This document shows, piece after piece, positions 7,925 to 20,169 of a stretch of DNA of 64,000 nucleotides. Each line of letters starts with the position of its first letter. Within the stretch, counting starts at the first letter, position 1. Under the pieces are notes generated by a model that did no database searches, was not told the DNA's origin, and was given only the letters and a program-made list of their open reading frames with translations. Made by a program: the position numbers and the translations under genes. Source of the DNA: Bacillus pumilus (GTDB lineage: Bacteria > Bacillota > Bacilli > Bacillales > Bacillaceae); assembly GCA_001938995.1 (NCBI GenBank), contig MKZN01000002.1, positions 124,001 to 188,000 on the forward strand, in the 5' to 3' direction.

Positions 7925-8335
7925 TTAGCGGAAAAACCTCGACATATCCCCTTGTCTAAAGGTCGTTCCTTGTTGGAAACGTCCTGCTTGAATGAATTCT
8001 TTCTTTAGAAGCTTCCTTAGTTCATCATCTGTTAAGTTGTTCTTTGCTTTGGTGTTCTCCGCATCCTTTGTTTTAGATACTGAATGCTCTTCCTCCGCTT
8101 TGGCAAAAAGTTTTTTAATTCCTGCCATGTTTACACCTTGTTCGATGAGGTTTTTAATTTCTAGTAATTTATCAACATCGTGGAAAGAAAATAATCGACG
8201 ATTCCCTTCACTTCTAGCAGGAAATATCAAACCATTTTCTTCGTAATATCGAATTTGTCTTGCAGATAATTCTGTAAGCTGCATGACAATCCCAATAGGG
8301 AATAAAGGCATTGAGCGGCGAATGTAATCACTCAT
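7925..8335 (-). CDS. glnR: MerR-family repressor of glutamine synthetase
   Basis: 136 residues. The N-terminal MerR-type winged helix ([20 protein letters not shown], about 21-40) binds DNA. The C-terminal tail ([18 protein letters not shown]) is the part through which feedback-inhibited glutamine synthetase activates the repressor in B. subtilis. It is the first gene of glnR-glnA, 59 bases before glnA, and is autoregulated through operators in its own promoter. Confidence 0.96.
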   Translation of the reverse strand: MSDYIRRSMPLFPIGIVMQLTELSARQIRYYEENGLIFPARSEGNRRLFSFHDVDKLLEIKNLIEQGVNMAGIKKLFAKAEEEHSVSKTKDAENTKAKNNLTDDELRKLLKKEFIQAGRFQQGTTFRQGDMSRFFR

Positions 8336-8366
8336 CTCAACTGTCTCCTCCTCTTTGCATAATTCA

Positions 8367-8416
8367 TTATATGTTATGTCATTTTATGTGTCAACGCAAT
8401 GTTAGGAAACCTGACA
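8367..8416 (-). promoter_or_regulatory. glnRA promoter with two GlnR/TnrA-type operators
   Basis: On the minus strand TTGACA (8389-8394) and TATAAT (8367-8372) are 17 bases apart, a consensus SigA promoter. TGTTAGGAAACCTGACA at 8400-8416 fits the GlnR/TnrA consensus TGTNA-N7-TNACA fully. A second near-match, TGTCATTTTATGTGTCA at 8377-8393, overlaps the -35. This is the two-site arrangement known for B. subtilis glnRA. Confidence 0.85.
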
Positions 8417-8424
8417 TGGTTTTT

Positions 8425-9705
8425 TCATTGAGTAGGTACATCAATAAAACCTTGATTGAGTAAGGCATCTACAGCACTGCAAATCGCATTTTTCACATGG
8501 GCATAGGTAAGTCCACCTTGAACATATGCGGTATAAGGAGGTCTGATTGGTCCATCAGCCGATAATTCAATACTTGCGCCTTGCACAAATGTCCCTGCTG
8601 CCATTATGACGTCATCTTCATAACCTGGCATATAGCTTGCATGCGGTGTGACATAGCTGTTGATAGGAGATGCATATTGAATGGCTTGGCAAAACGCAAT
8701 CATTTTTTGAGGATCACCAAATTCAACTGATTGGATCAAATCCGTTCTTTTGGCATTCCATGCTGGATTCGTTTGAAAACCAAGTTTCTCTAGAAAACGT
8801 GCAGTAAACACGGCACCTTTTAAGCTTTGCGCAACGACATGTGGTGCTAGGAAAAATCCTTGATACATGTCTTGAAGTGCATAAAGCGATGCACCGGCTT
8901 CACTGCCGATGCCTGGTGATGTCAATCGATAAGAGCAAGCTTCTACCCATTTTTCTTTCCCGACGATATAGCCGCCTGTTTTAGCAAGGCCGCCTCCTGG
9001 ATTTTTAATGAGTGAACCAGCCATTAAGTCTGCTCCGACATGGCACGGTTCTTGTAATTCAGTGAATTCACCGTAACAGTTGTCAACAAACACAATAAGA
9101 TCCTGATTGATTTCCTTCACAAACGAGATCATTTGTCTAATTTCTTCTATTGTAAAGGATGGTCTTGATGCATATCCTTTTGATCGCTGGATACCGATCA
9201 CTTTCGTTTTTGAGGAAATTGACTCTTTCACTTGATCAAAATCGACTGTTCCATCTTGACGCAAATCAATCGCCTTGTAACCAATGTGGAAATCTTTTAA
9301 TGAGCCTGTCCCTTCTTTGCCCCTGATCCCCACAATTTCTTCCAAGGTGTCATATGGTTTCCCGGTGATATAGATTAATTCATCCCCTGGTCTTAGTACC
9401 CCAAACAAGGCAGTAGAGATCGCGTGTGTTCCTGAAATGATTTGCGGACGCACAAGGCCGCTCTCTCCACCAAACACGTCAGCGTAAATTCTTTCTAACG
9501 TGTCTCTTCCCATATCATCGTAGCCATATCCGGTTGTTGGCGTAAAATGAGAATCACTGACTTTATGATGTCGGTAGCTTTCAAGAACACGCCACTCGTT
9601 TTGTTCGCTAATCTGATCAATTTGTTGGTGTACCTGTGAAATTTCTTGTTCTGTCTCTGCTGCTACTTTTTCTAAGATGGTGCCATGTTTTAAAGTGTGA
9701 AACAT
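8425..9705 (-). CDS. ynbB: PLP-dependent methionine gamma-lyase / aluminium-resistance family protein
   Basis: 426 residues. A PLP aminotransferase-fold protein of the YnbB family, annotated as cystathionine beta-lyase-like or aluminium resistance. The PLP-binding lysine is expected in SLIKNPGGGLAKTGG, and the cofactor pocket has GTHAISTALFGVLRPGD (about 92-108) and FVDNCYGEF. The true substrate is not established. The order hflX-ynbB-glnR-glnA is as in B. subtilis, with 18 bases separating it from hflX. Confidence 0.9.
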   Translation of the reverse strand: MFHTLKHGTILEKVAAETEQEISQVHQQIDQISEQNEWRVLESYRHHKVSDSHFTPTTGYGYDDMGRDTLERIYADVFGGESGLVRPQIISGTHAISTALFGVLRPGDELIYITGKPYDTLEEIVGIRGKEGTGSLKDFHIGYKAIDLRQDGTVDFDQVKESISSKTKVIGIQRSKGYASRPSFTIEEIRQMISFVKEINQDLIVFVDNCYGEFTELQEPCHVGADLMAGSLIKNPGGGLAKTGGYIVGKEKWVEACSYRLTSPGIGSEAGASLYALQDMYQGFFLAPHVVAQSLKGAVFTARFLEKLGFQTNPAWNAKRTDLIQSVEFGDPQKMIAFCQAIQYASPINSYVTPHASYMPGYEDDVIMAAGTFVQGASIELSADGPIRPPYTAYVQGGLTYAHVKNAICSAVDALLNQGFIDVPTQ

Positions 9706-9723
9706 CGTTATTCGATTCCTTTC

Positions 9724-10986
9724 CTACAACATATACTTTTTCATTTGACCTAATATGGTCTGTTCCTCACCACTAAATCCGGTGATTTCGTATCGTTCTG
9801 CTTCTTTTTGAAACACGAGTGATTCCACTAGAGTTTCTGATTTCAATGCGGAGATCAATTTCCCTTCATATGCCGGAATTTGCACATGATATGGCTTTAA
9901 AAAGTTTTTTTTCAGTTCTGTCATCATGTCTGCTTTTAAACGCTTCACATCTTCTTCACGTTTCGCACTGATCAAAAGATGTCGGTGCTTTGAGGATGGA
10001 ATAAAATCCGGTCTGATTTGATCTTCCTTGTTATAAACGGTCAGCATCGGAATGCGATCTGCTTCTAGTTCCTCTAACAGGTTATGAACCGTTCGTTCGT
10101 GTCCTTCATAATCCTCATTCGACGAATCAATGACATGAAGTAAATAGTCTGCCTCTTTCACTTCTTCAAGTGTGGAACGGAAAGCCGCAATGAGTGTCGT
10201 TGGAAGGTCTTGAATAAAACCAACGGTATCTGAAATCAACACACTATATCCAGATTCAAGGCTCATTTTACGCGTCATTGGATCAAGGGTCGCAAATAGC
10301 AAATCTTCTTCATGACTGTCTGCATCTGTTAACTGGTTAAACAAAGTGGATTTTCCAGCATTCGTATAGCCCACAATGGCAATTTGAAATACACCATTTT
10401 TCTTCCGTCTTTCTCGATATCTTGTTCGGTGACTTTTGACTGCTGATAACTGTCCATGGATTTCGTGAATGCGGCTGCGAATATGGCGTCTATCTGTTTC
10501 AAGTTTCGTTTCACCTGGACCTCTTGCACCAATCCCGCCTCCTTGTCTTGAGAGGCTGATCCCTTGTCCACTCAGTCTCGGCAGGGCATATTGAAGCTGA
10601 GCAAGCTCGATTTGCAGCTTCCCCTCTCTTGTTCGTGCCCTTTTAGCAAAAATATCTAAAATCAACTGTGTACGGTCAATAATTTTCACATCTAGCGCTA
10701 TTGCCAAAGCCTTTAATTGGCTCGGAGATAGCTCGTCGTTAAAGATCATGACATCACATGCTAATTCCTCGCAAAGAACCTCGAGTTCTTCTACTTTTCC
10801 TTTTCCGATATATGTTGCACTGTCTTGCCTATTTCTCTTTTGTGTCATCAAACTGACGACTTCACCGCCAGCTGTTTTGGTTAAGGAAGCTAATTCATCC
10901 ATTGAGTATTGAAATCGTTCATCCGTTACATGTGGTAATTGACATCCGACAAGTATTGCTTTTTCGATCATATCTTGTTCATTCAA
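9724..10986 (-). CDS. hflX: GTPase HflX
   Basis: 420 residues (ynbA in B. subtilis). An HflX N-terminal domain with a glycine-rich linker ([21 protein letters not shown], about 150-168) precedes a G domain: GYTNAGKST (P-loop), [11 protein letters not shown] (G3) and NKED (G4). HflX binds the 50S ribosome and splits stalled 70S ribosomes during stress. The longest frame starts at TTG behind AAAGGAAAC, with an ATG five codons later as an alternative. Confidence 0.93.
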   Translation of the reverse strand: MNEQDMIEKAILVGCQLPHVTDERFQYSMDELASLTKTAGGEVVSLMTQKRNRQDSATYIGKGKVEELEVLCEELACDVMIFNDELSPSQLKALAIALDVKIIDRTQLILDIFAKRARTREGKLQIELAQLQYALPRLSGQGISLSRQGGGIGARGPGETKLETDRRHIRSRIHEIHGQLSAVKSHRTRYRERRKKNGVFQIAIVGYTNAGKSTLFNQLTDADSHEEDLLFATLDPMTRKMSLESGYSVLISDTVGFIQDLPTTLIAAFRSTLEEVKEADYLLHVIDSSNEDYEGHERTVHNLLEELEADRIPMLTVYNKEDQIRPDFIPSSKHRHLLISAKREEDVKRLKADMMTELKKNFLKPYHVQIPAYEGKLISALKSETLVESLVFQKEAERYEITGFSGEEQTILGQMKKYML

Positions 10987-11093
10987 CGTCAGTTGTTTCC
11001 TTTCTTTACTTAAGTTTTCAGTAGTACCATCATATCAAACACACCAGGCGTATACCACTGTTCAGAAGGTTTATTTTGGTGTCTCTTTACAAA

Positions 11094-11129
11094 AAGGATA
11101 CGCCATTTTAAGAAGGCGTATCCTCTTTC
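11094..11129 (-). terminator. spoVK terminator overlapping its stop region
   Basis: On the minus strand AGGATACGCC / GGCGTATCCT is followed by TTTTT. The upstream arm lies inside the last codons of spoVK. Confidence 0.75.
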
Positions 11130-12067
11130 ATTTGAAGATCGTGGCTTTTAATCGTCAGCAAATCTTTTTTGTCGTAATGGTCTACAAGAAGCAGTCTCAT
11201 CGCTTGTGTGCGAATCGCTTTTTCAATGGTATTCCGCACAAAACGGCCATTGCTAAATTTTGCAGGACTCGTTGTGCTTTTGATGTGCATTAAATAATCT
11301 CGCAACTTCCATTCGGCTTCCTGGGTAAATACATATTCTCTGTCAGCCATCATCCGTTTTGCAATGTCCATGAGCTGATCGACCGTATAGTCAGGAAAAT
11401 TGATATTGAAAGGAAATCTTGATTGGAGACCAGGGTTTAAAGAAAGAAAATGATCCATCTCTTTGGAGTAACCAGCAAGTATGAGGATGAATTCATGTTG
11501 TTTGTCTTCCATATGTTTGACCAGTGTATCAATCGCTTCTTTCCCAAAATCTTTTTCTCCCCCGCGGGCAAGGGAATAAGCTTCGTCAATGAACAATATA
11601 CCGCCTAGTGATTTTTTAATTAAGTCTCTTGTTTTCTGCGCTGTATGCCCAATGTACTCGCCGACGAGATCGCCACGTTCAGCTTCAATTAAGTGACCCT
11701 TTGAAAGCACGTTCATTTCAAAGAAAAGCTTTCCGACAAGCCTTGCAACCGTTGTTTTCCCTGTGCCTGGATTGCCTTTAAACATCATATGAAGGGCTTG
11801 TTTCCCTACCTTTAATCCTTGTTCCTGTCTTTTTTGGTTCACAAATATCCAAGCATAAATCTCTTTTATATTTCGTTTCATTTCATCCATTCCAACAAGG
11901 CTATTCATTTCTCGCTCTATTTCCCTTAAGATACTGTGTTTTGCCTCATTTTTTTGTAAAGCTTCTAAGTATTCTGCTTCTGAGTCTGCATCCACCAATA
12001 CTTGCCTTTGTCCATTAAGGATAATATTGATTTGGCCGTTGTTTTTATATGTGACAGCTCGCTCCAA
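11108..12067 (-). CDS. spoVK: AAA+ ATPase, stage V sporulation protein K
   Basis: About 319 residues from a TTG at 12065-12067 (LERAVTYKNNGQ), matching the B. subtilis start and preceded by GAGAGGTG. An upstream in-frame ATG at 12151 exists, but the probable sporulation promoter lies between the two. It is a CbxX/CfxQ-type AAA+ protein with Walker A GNPGTGKTTVA, Walker B ILFIDEAYSL and a sensor Arg in NGRFVRN. It acts in the mother cell late in sporulation and is needed for spore maturation. Confidence 0.92.
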   Translation of the reverse strand: MERAVTYKNNGQINIILNGQRQVLVDADSEAEYLEALQKNEAKHSILREIEREMNSLVGMDEMKRNIKEIYAWIFVNQKRQEQGLKVGKQALHMMFKGNPGTGKTTVARLVGKLFFEMNVLSKGHLIEAERGDLVGEYIGHTAQKTRDLIKKSLGGILFIDEAYSLARGGEKDFGKEAIDTLVKHMEDKQHEFILILAGYSKEMDHFLSLNPGLQSRFPFNINFPDYTVDQLMDIAKRMMADREYVFTQEAEWKLRDYLMHIKSTTSPAKFSNGRFVRNTIEKAIRTQAMRLLLVDHYDKKDLLTIKSHDLQMKEDTPS

Positions 12068-12075
12068 CGTTTTCA

Positions 12076-12107
12076 CCTCTCGCTCTTCTCTCTTTATTCT
12101 ATTCGGG
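12076..12107 (-). promoter_or_regulatory. Possible SigE/SigK promoter of spoVK
   Basis: On the minus strand an AC pair, 17 bases, then AATAGAATA resembles the SigK pattern AC-N16/17-CATANNNTA, matching ATANNNTA. It is placed to give a short leader before the TTG start at 12067. Mother-cell control of spoVK is known in B. subtilis. Confidence 0.35.
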
Positions 12108-12151
12108 TGGAGCTGTAATCGTGACAATCGCCCGCTTTTGCCCTTAGACAT

Positions 12152-12372
12152 CCATTTGGTTTGCTGTCAAAATGACCCGAGATTCCGATGTTTATCGGGA
12201 ATCCTGCGGTTTCCCAGGAAATGATCTGCTATCTCTATTGTATTCATCCCTTTTGTGCGGACAAACCAACAATTTACTTTTTCTTAGAAAAATTAAGCTT
12301 TTCGATCACAAATTCAGCCAAAAAGAGTTTCATTGATTTCCACATTTTGTACAGGCAATTCTGCTATTTCCT
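12152..12372. other. Non-coding gap between spoVK and cwlC
   Basis: The divergent intergenic region holds the two sporulation promoters at its edges. I see no RNA gene or convincing small coding sequence in the middle. Confidence 0.5.
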
Positions 12373-12381
12373 CATAAAATA
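12373..12381 (+). promoter_or_regulatory. SigK-type -10 of cwlC
   Basis: CATAAAATA fits the SigK -10 consensus CATANNNTA exactly, 20 bases before the cwlC start. The -35 AC is weakly spaced. SigK control matches what is known for cwlC. Confidence 0.55.
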
Positions 12382-12400
12382 AAAACGAGGTGATGAATAG

Positions 12401-13159
12401 ATGGTGAAGATTTTTATTGATCCTGGCCACGGCGGAACAGATTCTGGAGCTGCCGCTAATGGACTATTCGAAAAAAATATAACTCTTCAAATTTCGCTTT
12501 TATTGAGAGATATTTTGCTGAGTGAATATGATGGGGTTTCCGTCCGCTTAAGTCGCTCAATTGACCAATCCATCACTTTAGATCAGCGGACAAATGCTGC
12601 AAATAGCTGGGGAGCCGACTATTTCTTGTCAATTCATATCAATGCTGGTGGAGGCACAGGTTTTGAAAGCTATGTGTACACTGGCGTTTCTGCACCGACG
12701 ACCACGTATCGCAATGCCCTTCATGATCAAATTGTCCGTTCGGTTGATTTTGCGAACCGTGGCAAGAAAACTGCGAACTTCTACGTCCTTCGTGAAACTT
12801 CTATGCCTGCCATCTTAACTGAAAACGGTTTCGTCGATACGGCAGCTGACGCAAATAAGCTCCGTAACACTTCTTTCCTTCAAGGCATCGCTCGCGCACA
12901 TGCCACCGGTCTAGAGAAAGCTTTTCAATTGAAAAAAAAAGAAACTAACCTGTATAAAGTACAGGCTGGTGCGTTCAAAGTCAAAGCAAACGCGGATGAG
13001 CTAGTCGCCACACTTACCTCTAAAGGTTTTGATGTATTTGTGGTAATAGAAGACGGTTTGTTCAGGGTGCAAGCCGGGGCTTTCCGTTCAAAACAAAATG
13101 CGGATGACCTTGTTGCAAGACTGAAAAAAGCCGGTCATGATGCATTCGTTTTCCAATAA
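12401..13159 (+). CDS. cwlC: Sporulation N-acetylmuramoyl-L-alanine amidase CwlC
   Basis: 252 residues. Residues 1-175 form a zinc amidase_3 domain: IDPGHGG (His ligand at 10), E25 region, SIHINAGGG (His near 79) and LTENGFVD with the catalytic Glu. Two SPOR repeats follow, about 184-215 (YKVQAGAFKVKANAD) and 220-252 (FRVQAGAFRSKQNAD), which bind denuded glycan strands. It helps lyse the mother cell wall at the end of sporulation. No signal peptide is present, as in B. subtilis CwlC. An ACGAGGTGATG site precedes the start. Confidence 0.93.
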   Translation: MVKIFIDPGHGGTDSGAAANGLFEKNITLQISLLLRDILLSEYDGVSVRLSRSIDQSITLDQRTNAANSWGADYFLSIHINAGGGTGFESYVYTGVSAPTTTYRNALHDQIVRSVDFANRGKKTANFYVLRETSMPAILTENGFVDTAADANKLRNTSFLQGIARAHATGLEKAFQLKKKETNLYKVQAGAFKVKANADELVATLTSKGFDVFVVIEDGLFRVQAGAFRSKQNADDLVARLKKAGHDAFVFQ

Positions 13160-13171
13160 GTTCTGATCATG

Positions 13172-13213
13172 AAACAAACCGGCTCTAAGGGGATGCTGAG
13201 CCGGTTTGTTGTC
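13172..13213 (+). terminator. Bidirectional terminator between cwlC and ymaB
   Basis: AACAAACCGGCTC / GAGCCGGTTTGTT is a 13-bp stem between two convergent genes, with T-rich flanks on both strands. Confidence 0.8.
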
Positions 13214-13220
13214 TATAAAT

Positions 13221-13838
13221 TTACGCTAAGATAGTAACGACAAATTGAGACCAAGTTTCAAGTCGATCAAAGTATTCAGGCTTTTTCAAATCAGATACTT
13301 TCATCCATTTTCCTAAGATTTGATCAGTTTCTTTTACTTCAACATGAGCACCAGGTGATAATTCTAGTGCGGATAATAGCCCAATGTGCACACGGCCGAC
13401 ACTATTGTCATCATCATTGATTAATCCAAGTGTTGTCATCTCAAGTTTGTCATCTTCTTGTATAGAAAGCTCTTCATCTAGCTCACGATCCGTATTTTCT
13501 TTTAGGATACCAGCAAAGTCTTTGCCTTCAATAAAGTTCATATGACCTCCAAAACCAAGAGATAACTTATGGTGAAGCCTCGTTTCTCCGCCGCCTTGAA
13601 GTCTTTCATATACATATACTTCATCTTCTCGTTTAATCACGACATAAGGAATTGGCTGTTTGTAGTCAGGATTTTCTTCAGCATCGCCTCTTCGCATCTG
13701 TTCAAAATGCGCTTCAATTTCTTTCATAATTGTTTTGATCGTTTGTTCTTCACTATTCACACCATTAAACGTCAGTGTCTCGTTTTGAAAGACACGTGCT
13801 CGTGGTGCCACTAAAATGATTTCATCCATTTTTCCCAT
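13221..13838 (-). CDS. ymaB: Nudix-like protein YmaB of the nrd operon
   Basis: 205 residues from MGKMDEIILVAP, preceded by TTGGAGG. The longer frame to 13880 lacks a site. A Nudix-type core is visible (GFGGHMNFIEG ... NTDRELDEEL, the REx2EE helix, about 115-145). It is the last gene of nrdI-nrdE-nrdF-ymaB, as in B. subtilis, where ymaB is reported as essential or nearly so but its reaction is unknown. A nucleotide or mRNA-related hydrolase role is inference. Confidence 0.88.
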   Translation of the reverse strand: MGKMDEIILVAPRARVFQNETLTFNGVNSEEQTIKTIMKEIEAHFEQMRRGDAEENPDYKQPIPYVVIKREDEVYVYERLQGGGETRLHHKLSLGFGGHMNFIEGKDFAGILKENTDRELDEELSIQEDDKLEMTTLGLINDDDNSVGRVHIGLLSALELSPGAHVEVKETDQILGKWMKVSDLKKPEYFDRLETWSQFVVTILA

Positions 13839-13921
13839 GTGTTCAGTAACCTCCAAAATATCACTTATAAGAAATGGCAAAAAGCCAAAACGTGTGATGC
13901 GCTTTGACTTTTGCGTTTAGG

Positions 13922-14902
13922 TTATGCTTCATCTCCAAAGAAGAAGTCATCATCTTTTAACGGCTCAACTGTTGCTTTTTTATAGCCGTTCCCTTTCATT
14001 GAGAAGAAGTCATGCGACTTTGTCTTTGTATTGAGTCCGTTCAATACAATTGGGTTGATCTCTTCTTCTTCAAAGTACGTGGCAAATCCAAGGTTCATTA
14101 ACGCTTTATTGGCGTTGTATCGAATGAACTTTTTCACATCATGAGATAAATTCACTTGATCATAAATATCCTCTGTATAATGAAGTTCATTCTCATAAAG
14201 TTCTTCTAGCAGATTGATAGAGAAATCATACAGCTCTTTTTGCATGTCAGGTGTTTGTTGGTTGTAAATTTCTTGCGCCAATAACCCAACGTACACTCCA
14301 TGAATTGCTTCATCACGCAAAATCAAGTTAATGATTTCACCACTTTGCATGAGCTTTCCTTGCCCATAGAAATAAAGCGGGTAGTAGAATCCACTATAAA
14401 ACAGGAAGCTTTCCAAATAAACAGAAGCGACCATTGCTTTAAATAAAGAAATGGGATCGTCCTTTTCAATCGAACGATAAAGACTCACAATAAGGTCTGC
14501 TTTCTTTTGCAAGAATTTATTTTTCTTCACCCATTCAAATACTTCACTAATTGCTTCAGTTGGTGCAAGTGTCATAAAGATATTAGAGTATGATTTCGCA
14601 TGAACCGCATTTTCCATCATCGCCATAAAGTTTAAAACAGCTTTACGCTGATGGCCTTCTACATGTTCTGCCACAATCGGCATTCCGGTATTTCCTTGTT
14701 CTGTATCAAGCAAAGTCAGTCCAGCAAGTACCTTCATGTAAGCATCTCGCTCTTTCTCACCTAAATACTTCCATGTTAAGAGGTCACCATTTAAGGAGAT
14801 CTCTTCAGGAAGCCAGAATTGCTTGACATTTTGATTGTAAAACATTTGTGTGAAATCATCTTCGTGTTTTGACCAGTTGGCTGCATCATAAATTTTTGTC
14901 AC
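13922..14902 (-). CDS. nrdF: Class Ib ribonucleotide reductase beta subunit
   Basis: 326 residues, GTG start at 14900-14902 behind AAAGGAGAG. The longer frame starting ten codons upstream has no site and overlaps nrdE. A ferritin-like dimetal protein that holds the tyrosyl radical (Tyr in AKSYSNIF near 105) with metal ligands in [20 protein letters not shown] and RDEAIHG. NrdI supplies the oxidant for the Mn form. It partners NrdE in deoxynucleotide synthesis in the cytosol. Confidence 0.96.
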   Translation of the reverse strand: MTKIYDAANWSKHEDDFTQMFYNQNVKQFWLPEEISLNGDLLTWKYLGEKERDAYMKVLAGLTLLDTEQGNTGMPIVAEHVEGHQRKAVLNFMAMMENAVHAKSYSNIFMTLAPTEAISEVFEWVKKNKFLQKKADLIVSLYRSIEKDDPISLFKAMVASVYLESFLFYSGFYYPLYFYGQGKLMQSGEIINLILRDEAIHGVYVGLLAQEIYNQQTPDMQKELYDFSINLLEELYENELHYTEDIYDQVNLSHDVKKFIRYNANKALMNLGFATYFEEEEINPIVLNGLNTKTKSHDFFSMKGNGYKKATVEPLKDDDFFFGDEA

Positions 14903-14919
14903 GTTAAACTCTCCTTTAA

Positions 14920-17386
<2,467 letters not shown>

Positions 17387-17419
17387 CTAGTTTTTAATAA
17401 TGTTGATTATTTCGCCTTC

Positions 17420-17466
17420 CGCTATATATAGTATACCATGTCATTTTAAAACACAACATATAGATA
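17420..17466 (-). promoter_or_regulatory. nrd promoter region with two NrdR-box-like sites
   Basis: CGCTATATATAGTATA at 17420-17435 and ACACAACATATAGATA at 17451-17466 resemble the NrdR box (ACACTATATATAGTGT-like). They are 31 bases apart, about three helical turns, as expected for paired NrdR boxes. A -10 like TATACT overlaps the promoter-proximal box. No nrdR gene is in the window. Confidence 0.6.
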
Positions 17467-17534
17467 TGAATAACGAAAAAAATCAACCAACCCGGCCGAA
17501 CATTCACAGCCGAACTCGTACGTTCAAATAAATA

Positions 17535-17562
17535 GAGCAGAGCAGCAACTGCCCTACTCCTT
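17535..17562 (-). terminator. Possible terminator of ymzA
   Basis: On the minus strand GAGTAGGGCAG / CTGCTCTGCTC forms an imperfect stem followed by TATTTATTT. It is weak. Confidence 0.3.
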
Positions 17563-17628
17563 ATTCAACTGAAACCGAAATCTATCATAACACGAAAAAA
17601 ATTCGCTTAGTAGACTAGACTTTTTGTT

Positions 17629-17841
17629 TTATTTTTTGTAGGCATTGCACTGTAAATCTTCTGACACTTCTGTTATTTCCACTTCCACACCTAATTCTTT
17701 TAGCACAGCTTCAAGCGCAGAGACGATCGAGGCCTCTCTCACTAATTCTTTTCCATTTACAGAAACACTCGTTCCATATTCGAAACAGGAGTCGTCTTCA
17801 CAAGTTTGTTCCCAATGATTGATTTTAATTTTGTGTGTCAT
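17629..17841 (-). CDS. ymzA: Small conserved protein, YmzA-like
   Basis: 70 residues with HWEQTCEDDSCFEYG near the N-terminus and LQCNAYKK at the end. Three cysteines are visible. It sits between ymzC and nrdI, the position of B. subtilis ymzA, which is the main reason for the symbol. An AAAAGGATGAG site precedes the ATG. The function is unknown. Confidence 0.6.
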   Translation of the reverse strand: MTHKIKINHWEQTCEDDSCFEYGTSVSVNGKELVREASIVSALEAVLKELGVEVEITEVSEDLQCNAYKK

Positions 17842-17920
17842 GAACTCATCCTTTTCTATCTAGATGTCTGTTACATATTTATAGTGTAGCGACTTCAGAT
17901 CCATTTGTAAATTTACGTGC

Positions 17921-18226
17921 CTACTCCTCATCAAAATCTTCGTCTATGTAATGATTTGTCACAAGGGTTAGCGTGCCTTCATTTTCATCGAATCGATACA
18001 CAAATACTTCGTCATCTTTCACAAGAGCAAAGTGATTATTTTTTAGCTGGATCGATGATTGTAAAATCCCTTGCACATCTCCATCATACTCTCTATAAGA
18101 CTCGTTTAGCGCACTTTCATATCTCTCTTCTATGTTCGAAATGGAGCACGCACCAAATAAGACAATGATCCCGAGTATGACGAGGATCACCTTAATTCTT
18201 CTTAATTCAAGCTCTGTATTTTCCAT
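17921..18226 (-). CDS. ymzC: Membrane-anchored protein YmzC, probable lipoprotein
   Basis: About 101 residues from MENTELELRRIK, chosen because GGTGAGG precedes that ATG. A GTG four codons earlier lacks a site. The hydrophobic segment VILVILGIIVLFGAC (about 11-26) ends in a lipobox-like LFGAC, followed by an acidic extracytoplasmic domain. It resembles B. subtilis YmzC, which sits at the same place between hfq and ymzA. The function is unknown. Confidence 0.65.
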   Translation of the reverse strand: MENTELELRRIKVILVILGIIVLFGACSISNIEERYESALNESYREYDGDVQGILQSSIQLKNNHFALVKDDEVFVYRFDENEGTLTLVTNHYIDEDFDEE

Positions 18227-18297
18227 ATCGTTCCTCACCTTTCATGCAACCTATATGGAATCATACGTAAATTAGACAGAAAAGTTTCATGGCATAT

Positions 18298-18372
18298 AAA
18301 AGAGCCCCTCTGCACTGACAAAAAAACGGAGCGGGTCTCGGCCGGTTTGTTCGCAGATGCACGGGGCTATTC
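18298..18372 (-). terminator. hfq downstream hairpin terminator
   Basis: On the minus strand AGCCCC and GGGGCT close a long stem-loop that ends in CTTTTAT. An inner GC-rich segment followed by seven T (near 18320-18345) may be a second terminator. Confidence 0.5.
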
Positions 18373-18386
18373 ATTACACAATCATA

Positions 18387-18608
18387 TTATTCTAATTCTA
18401 GATTCACATTTTTTTGAGGCGCAAATGTAGAAATGGCATGTTTATAAATAAGCTGCTGCTTTCCTTCGGTCTCAAGCAGCACTGTGAAATTGTCAAATCC
18501 CTTCACTTGACCGCGAAGTTGAAAGCCATTCAGTAAGAATACAGTCACAAATGTGTTGTCTTTACGAATCTGATTCAAAAATTGGTCCTGAATATTAATC
18601 GGTTTCAT
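18387..18608 (-). CDS. hfq: RNA chaperone Hfq
   Basis: 73 residues from [16 protein letters not shown], preceded by CAAGGAGGACGAAAC. Sm1 motif [14 protein letters not shown] and Sm2 motif [11 protein letters not shown] are both present. It forms a hexameric ring that binds sRNA and A-rich RNA. It follows miaA, as in many bacteria, 25 bases downstream. Confidence 0.95.
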   Translation of the reverse strand: MKPINIQDQFLNQIRKDNTFVTVFLLNGFQLRGQVKGFDNFTVLLETEGKQQLIYKHAISTFAPQKNVNLELE

Positions 18609-18633
18609 GTTTCGTCCTCCTTGATTCTGATAA

Positions 18634-19590
18634 CTACAGTTTCGCTTTAAGTCCAAGCTTTCCTGCTATATACGCGAAAATTTCATCTTTTTTGTCAGAA
18701 AAGTGGCAAGGTGGTGTCATGTCAAACCAAGTGACATCCATTTTATTCCGAAACCACGTAAACTGACGTTTCGCATATCTTCGGGAATTTTGCTTTAATT
18801 GTTTGATGGCTTCATCAAGTGAGCAATCACCTTGAAAATAGGCATACAACTCTTTATAACCAATCGCTTGAATTGACTGACAATCCTTCAATCCAGATTG
18901 ATATAGTGCTTTTACTTCCTCAACTAAGCCCTCTTCTAACATCATATCAATTCTTTGATGAATGCGCTCGTACAAAAGCTCTCGATCCATCTTTAATCCA
19001 ATCATTGCTGTATCATAAAGTGAAATTTTTTGCTGTCCATTTTGCATCTCAGATATTTTCTTTCCTGTTGTATGTATAACCTCTAGTGCCCGGATGACGC
19101 GGCGGACGTTATTCGGATGAATCGATGTTGCAGCATCGGGATCTGCTGCTCTTAGTTTCTCATGTAACTGCAATGATCCATGTTCCTTTTCAAAGAGAGC
19201 CATTTCTTCTCTATACGCTGGGTCACTTTTTTCTTCAGTAAATGTGTAATCATATAAAACGGACTGAATATAGAGTCCTGTGCCGCCAACAATCATTGGT
19301 GTTTTTCCTCTAGCGGCAATCTCTTCGATTTTCAAACGGACAATTTGCTGAAACTCAGCTGTCGAAAATGATTCCTCCGGCTGTTTCATATCAATTAAAT
19401 GGTGCGGAATACCATCCATTTCTTCCGGGGTAATTTTCGCTGTCCCAATATCCATTCCTTTGTAAATCTGCATTGAATCTCCGCTTATAATTTCTCCATT
19501 AAACGCTTTAGCTATATCAATGCTCAGCTTTGTTTTACCAACAGCAGTCGGTCCTACTATTACAATGACAGGTTGTTTTGTTTTCTTCAC
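18634..19590 (-). CDS. miaA: tRNA dimethylallyltransferase MiaA
   Basis: 318 residues, GTG start. It adds dimethylallyl to N6 of A37 in tRNAs reading UNN codons. P-loop [11 protein letters not shown] (13-23), [24 protein letters not shown] (about 98-106) and the tRNA-binding C-terminus ([15 protein letters not shown]) are visible. MiaB, encoded at 38760, carries out the next modification step on the same nucleotide. Confidence 0.96.
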   Translation of the reverse strand: MKKTKQPVIVIVGPTAVGKTKLSIDIAKAFNGEIISGDSMQIYKGMDIGTAKITPEEMDGIPHHLIDMKQPEESFSTAEFQQIVRLKIEEIAARGKTPMIVGGTGLYIQSVLYDYTFTEEKSDPAYREEMALFEKEHGSLQLHEKLRAADPDAATSIHPNNVRRVIRALEVIHTTGKKISEMQNGQQKISLYDTAMIGLKMDRELLYERIHQRIDMMLEEGLVEEVKALYQSGLKDCQSIQAIGYKELYAYFQGDCSLDEAIKQLKQNSRRYAKRQFTWFRNKMDVTWFDMTPPCHFSDKKDEIFAYIAGKLGLKAKL

Positions 19591-19663
19591 TTGACATCAC
19601 TCTCTTTTACAAACTGCCTACAGTATAGCATAACTTCTCTTTCTCTCCTATAGACTGTGCATT

Positions 19664-20065
19664 TCACCAGCCAAGTGGTTCATTGCCGAGGACTTCGTAT
19701 GTTTTCCCTTTAAACCGGTGGGTATGGGTTGGCCTTTCTTCGTCTGGGCTGTAGACTACCCCGCCGTATGGAATGGGAACAGGTTCTGTATAGGCAGAGA
19801 ATGTCACCTCCTGAATCTGATGATAATGTGTTCCATCAATTCTTAGGATGGCAGGACCTGTAAGCCCATAGTATCTGTGAAAGTGTCCCCTTTCAAAAGA
19901 GGTGATTCCGCGATAGTAGTGGGCATGCTGGTCCGTACTGCTTCCATTTACAGGCTGAGAGATCCCTTCGATTAAATGATAATGTTCTTCTGTTACATCT
20001 GTACGTGCTTTATACGCGTGAGCATGTGATGGACATTTTGCCCAATCAGATGGATACAGGCCCAT
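19664..20065 (-). CDS. ymaF: YmaF-family His-rich protein
   Basis: About 133 residues from MGLYPSDW; the ATG three codons earlier abuts the AAGGAGG site. It contains repeated His pairs in regular context (SHAHAYK, EHYHLIE, QHAHYYRG, GHFHRYY, THYHQI, THTHRFKG), the hallmark of the YmaF family. It probably binds metal or a spore surface component. Function unproven. It sits upstream of miaA, as in B. subtilis. Confidence 0.8.
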   Translation of the reverse strand: MGLYPSDWAKCPSHAHAYKARTDVTEEHYHLIEGISQPVNGSSTDQHAHYYRGITSFERGHFHRYYGLTGPAILRIDGTHYHQIQEVTFSAYTEPVPIPYGGVVYSPDEERPTHTHRFKGKTYEVLGNEPLGW

Positions 20066-20169
20066 TTTCCACATTCCTCCTTATATTAGGCGTTCACCCA
20101 AACACATTTGGGCAAACAGAATACACTGATGTCAGTTACAGTAATTTTATGTGAAGGGAGCCTTTTTTT

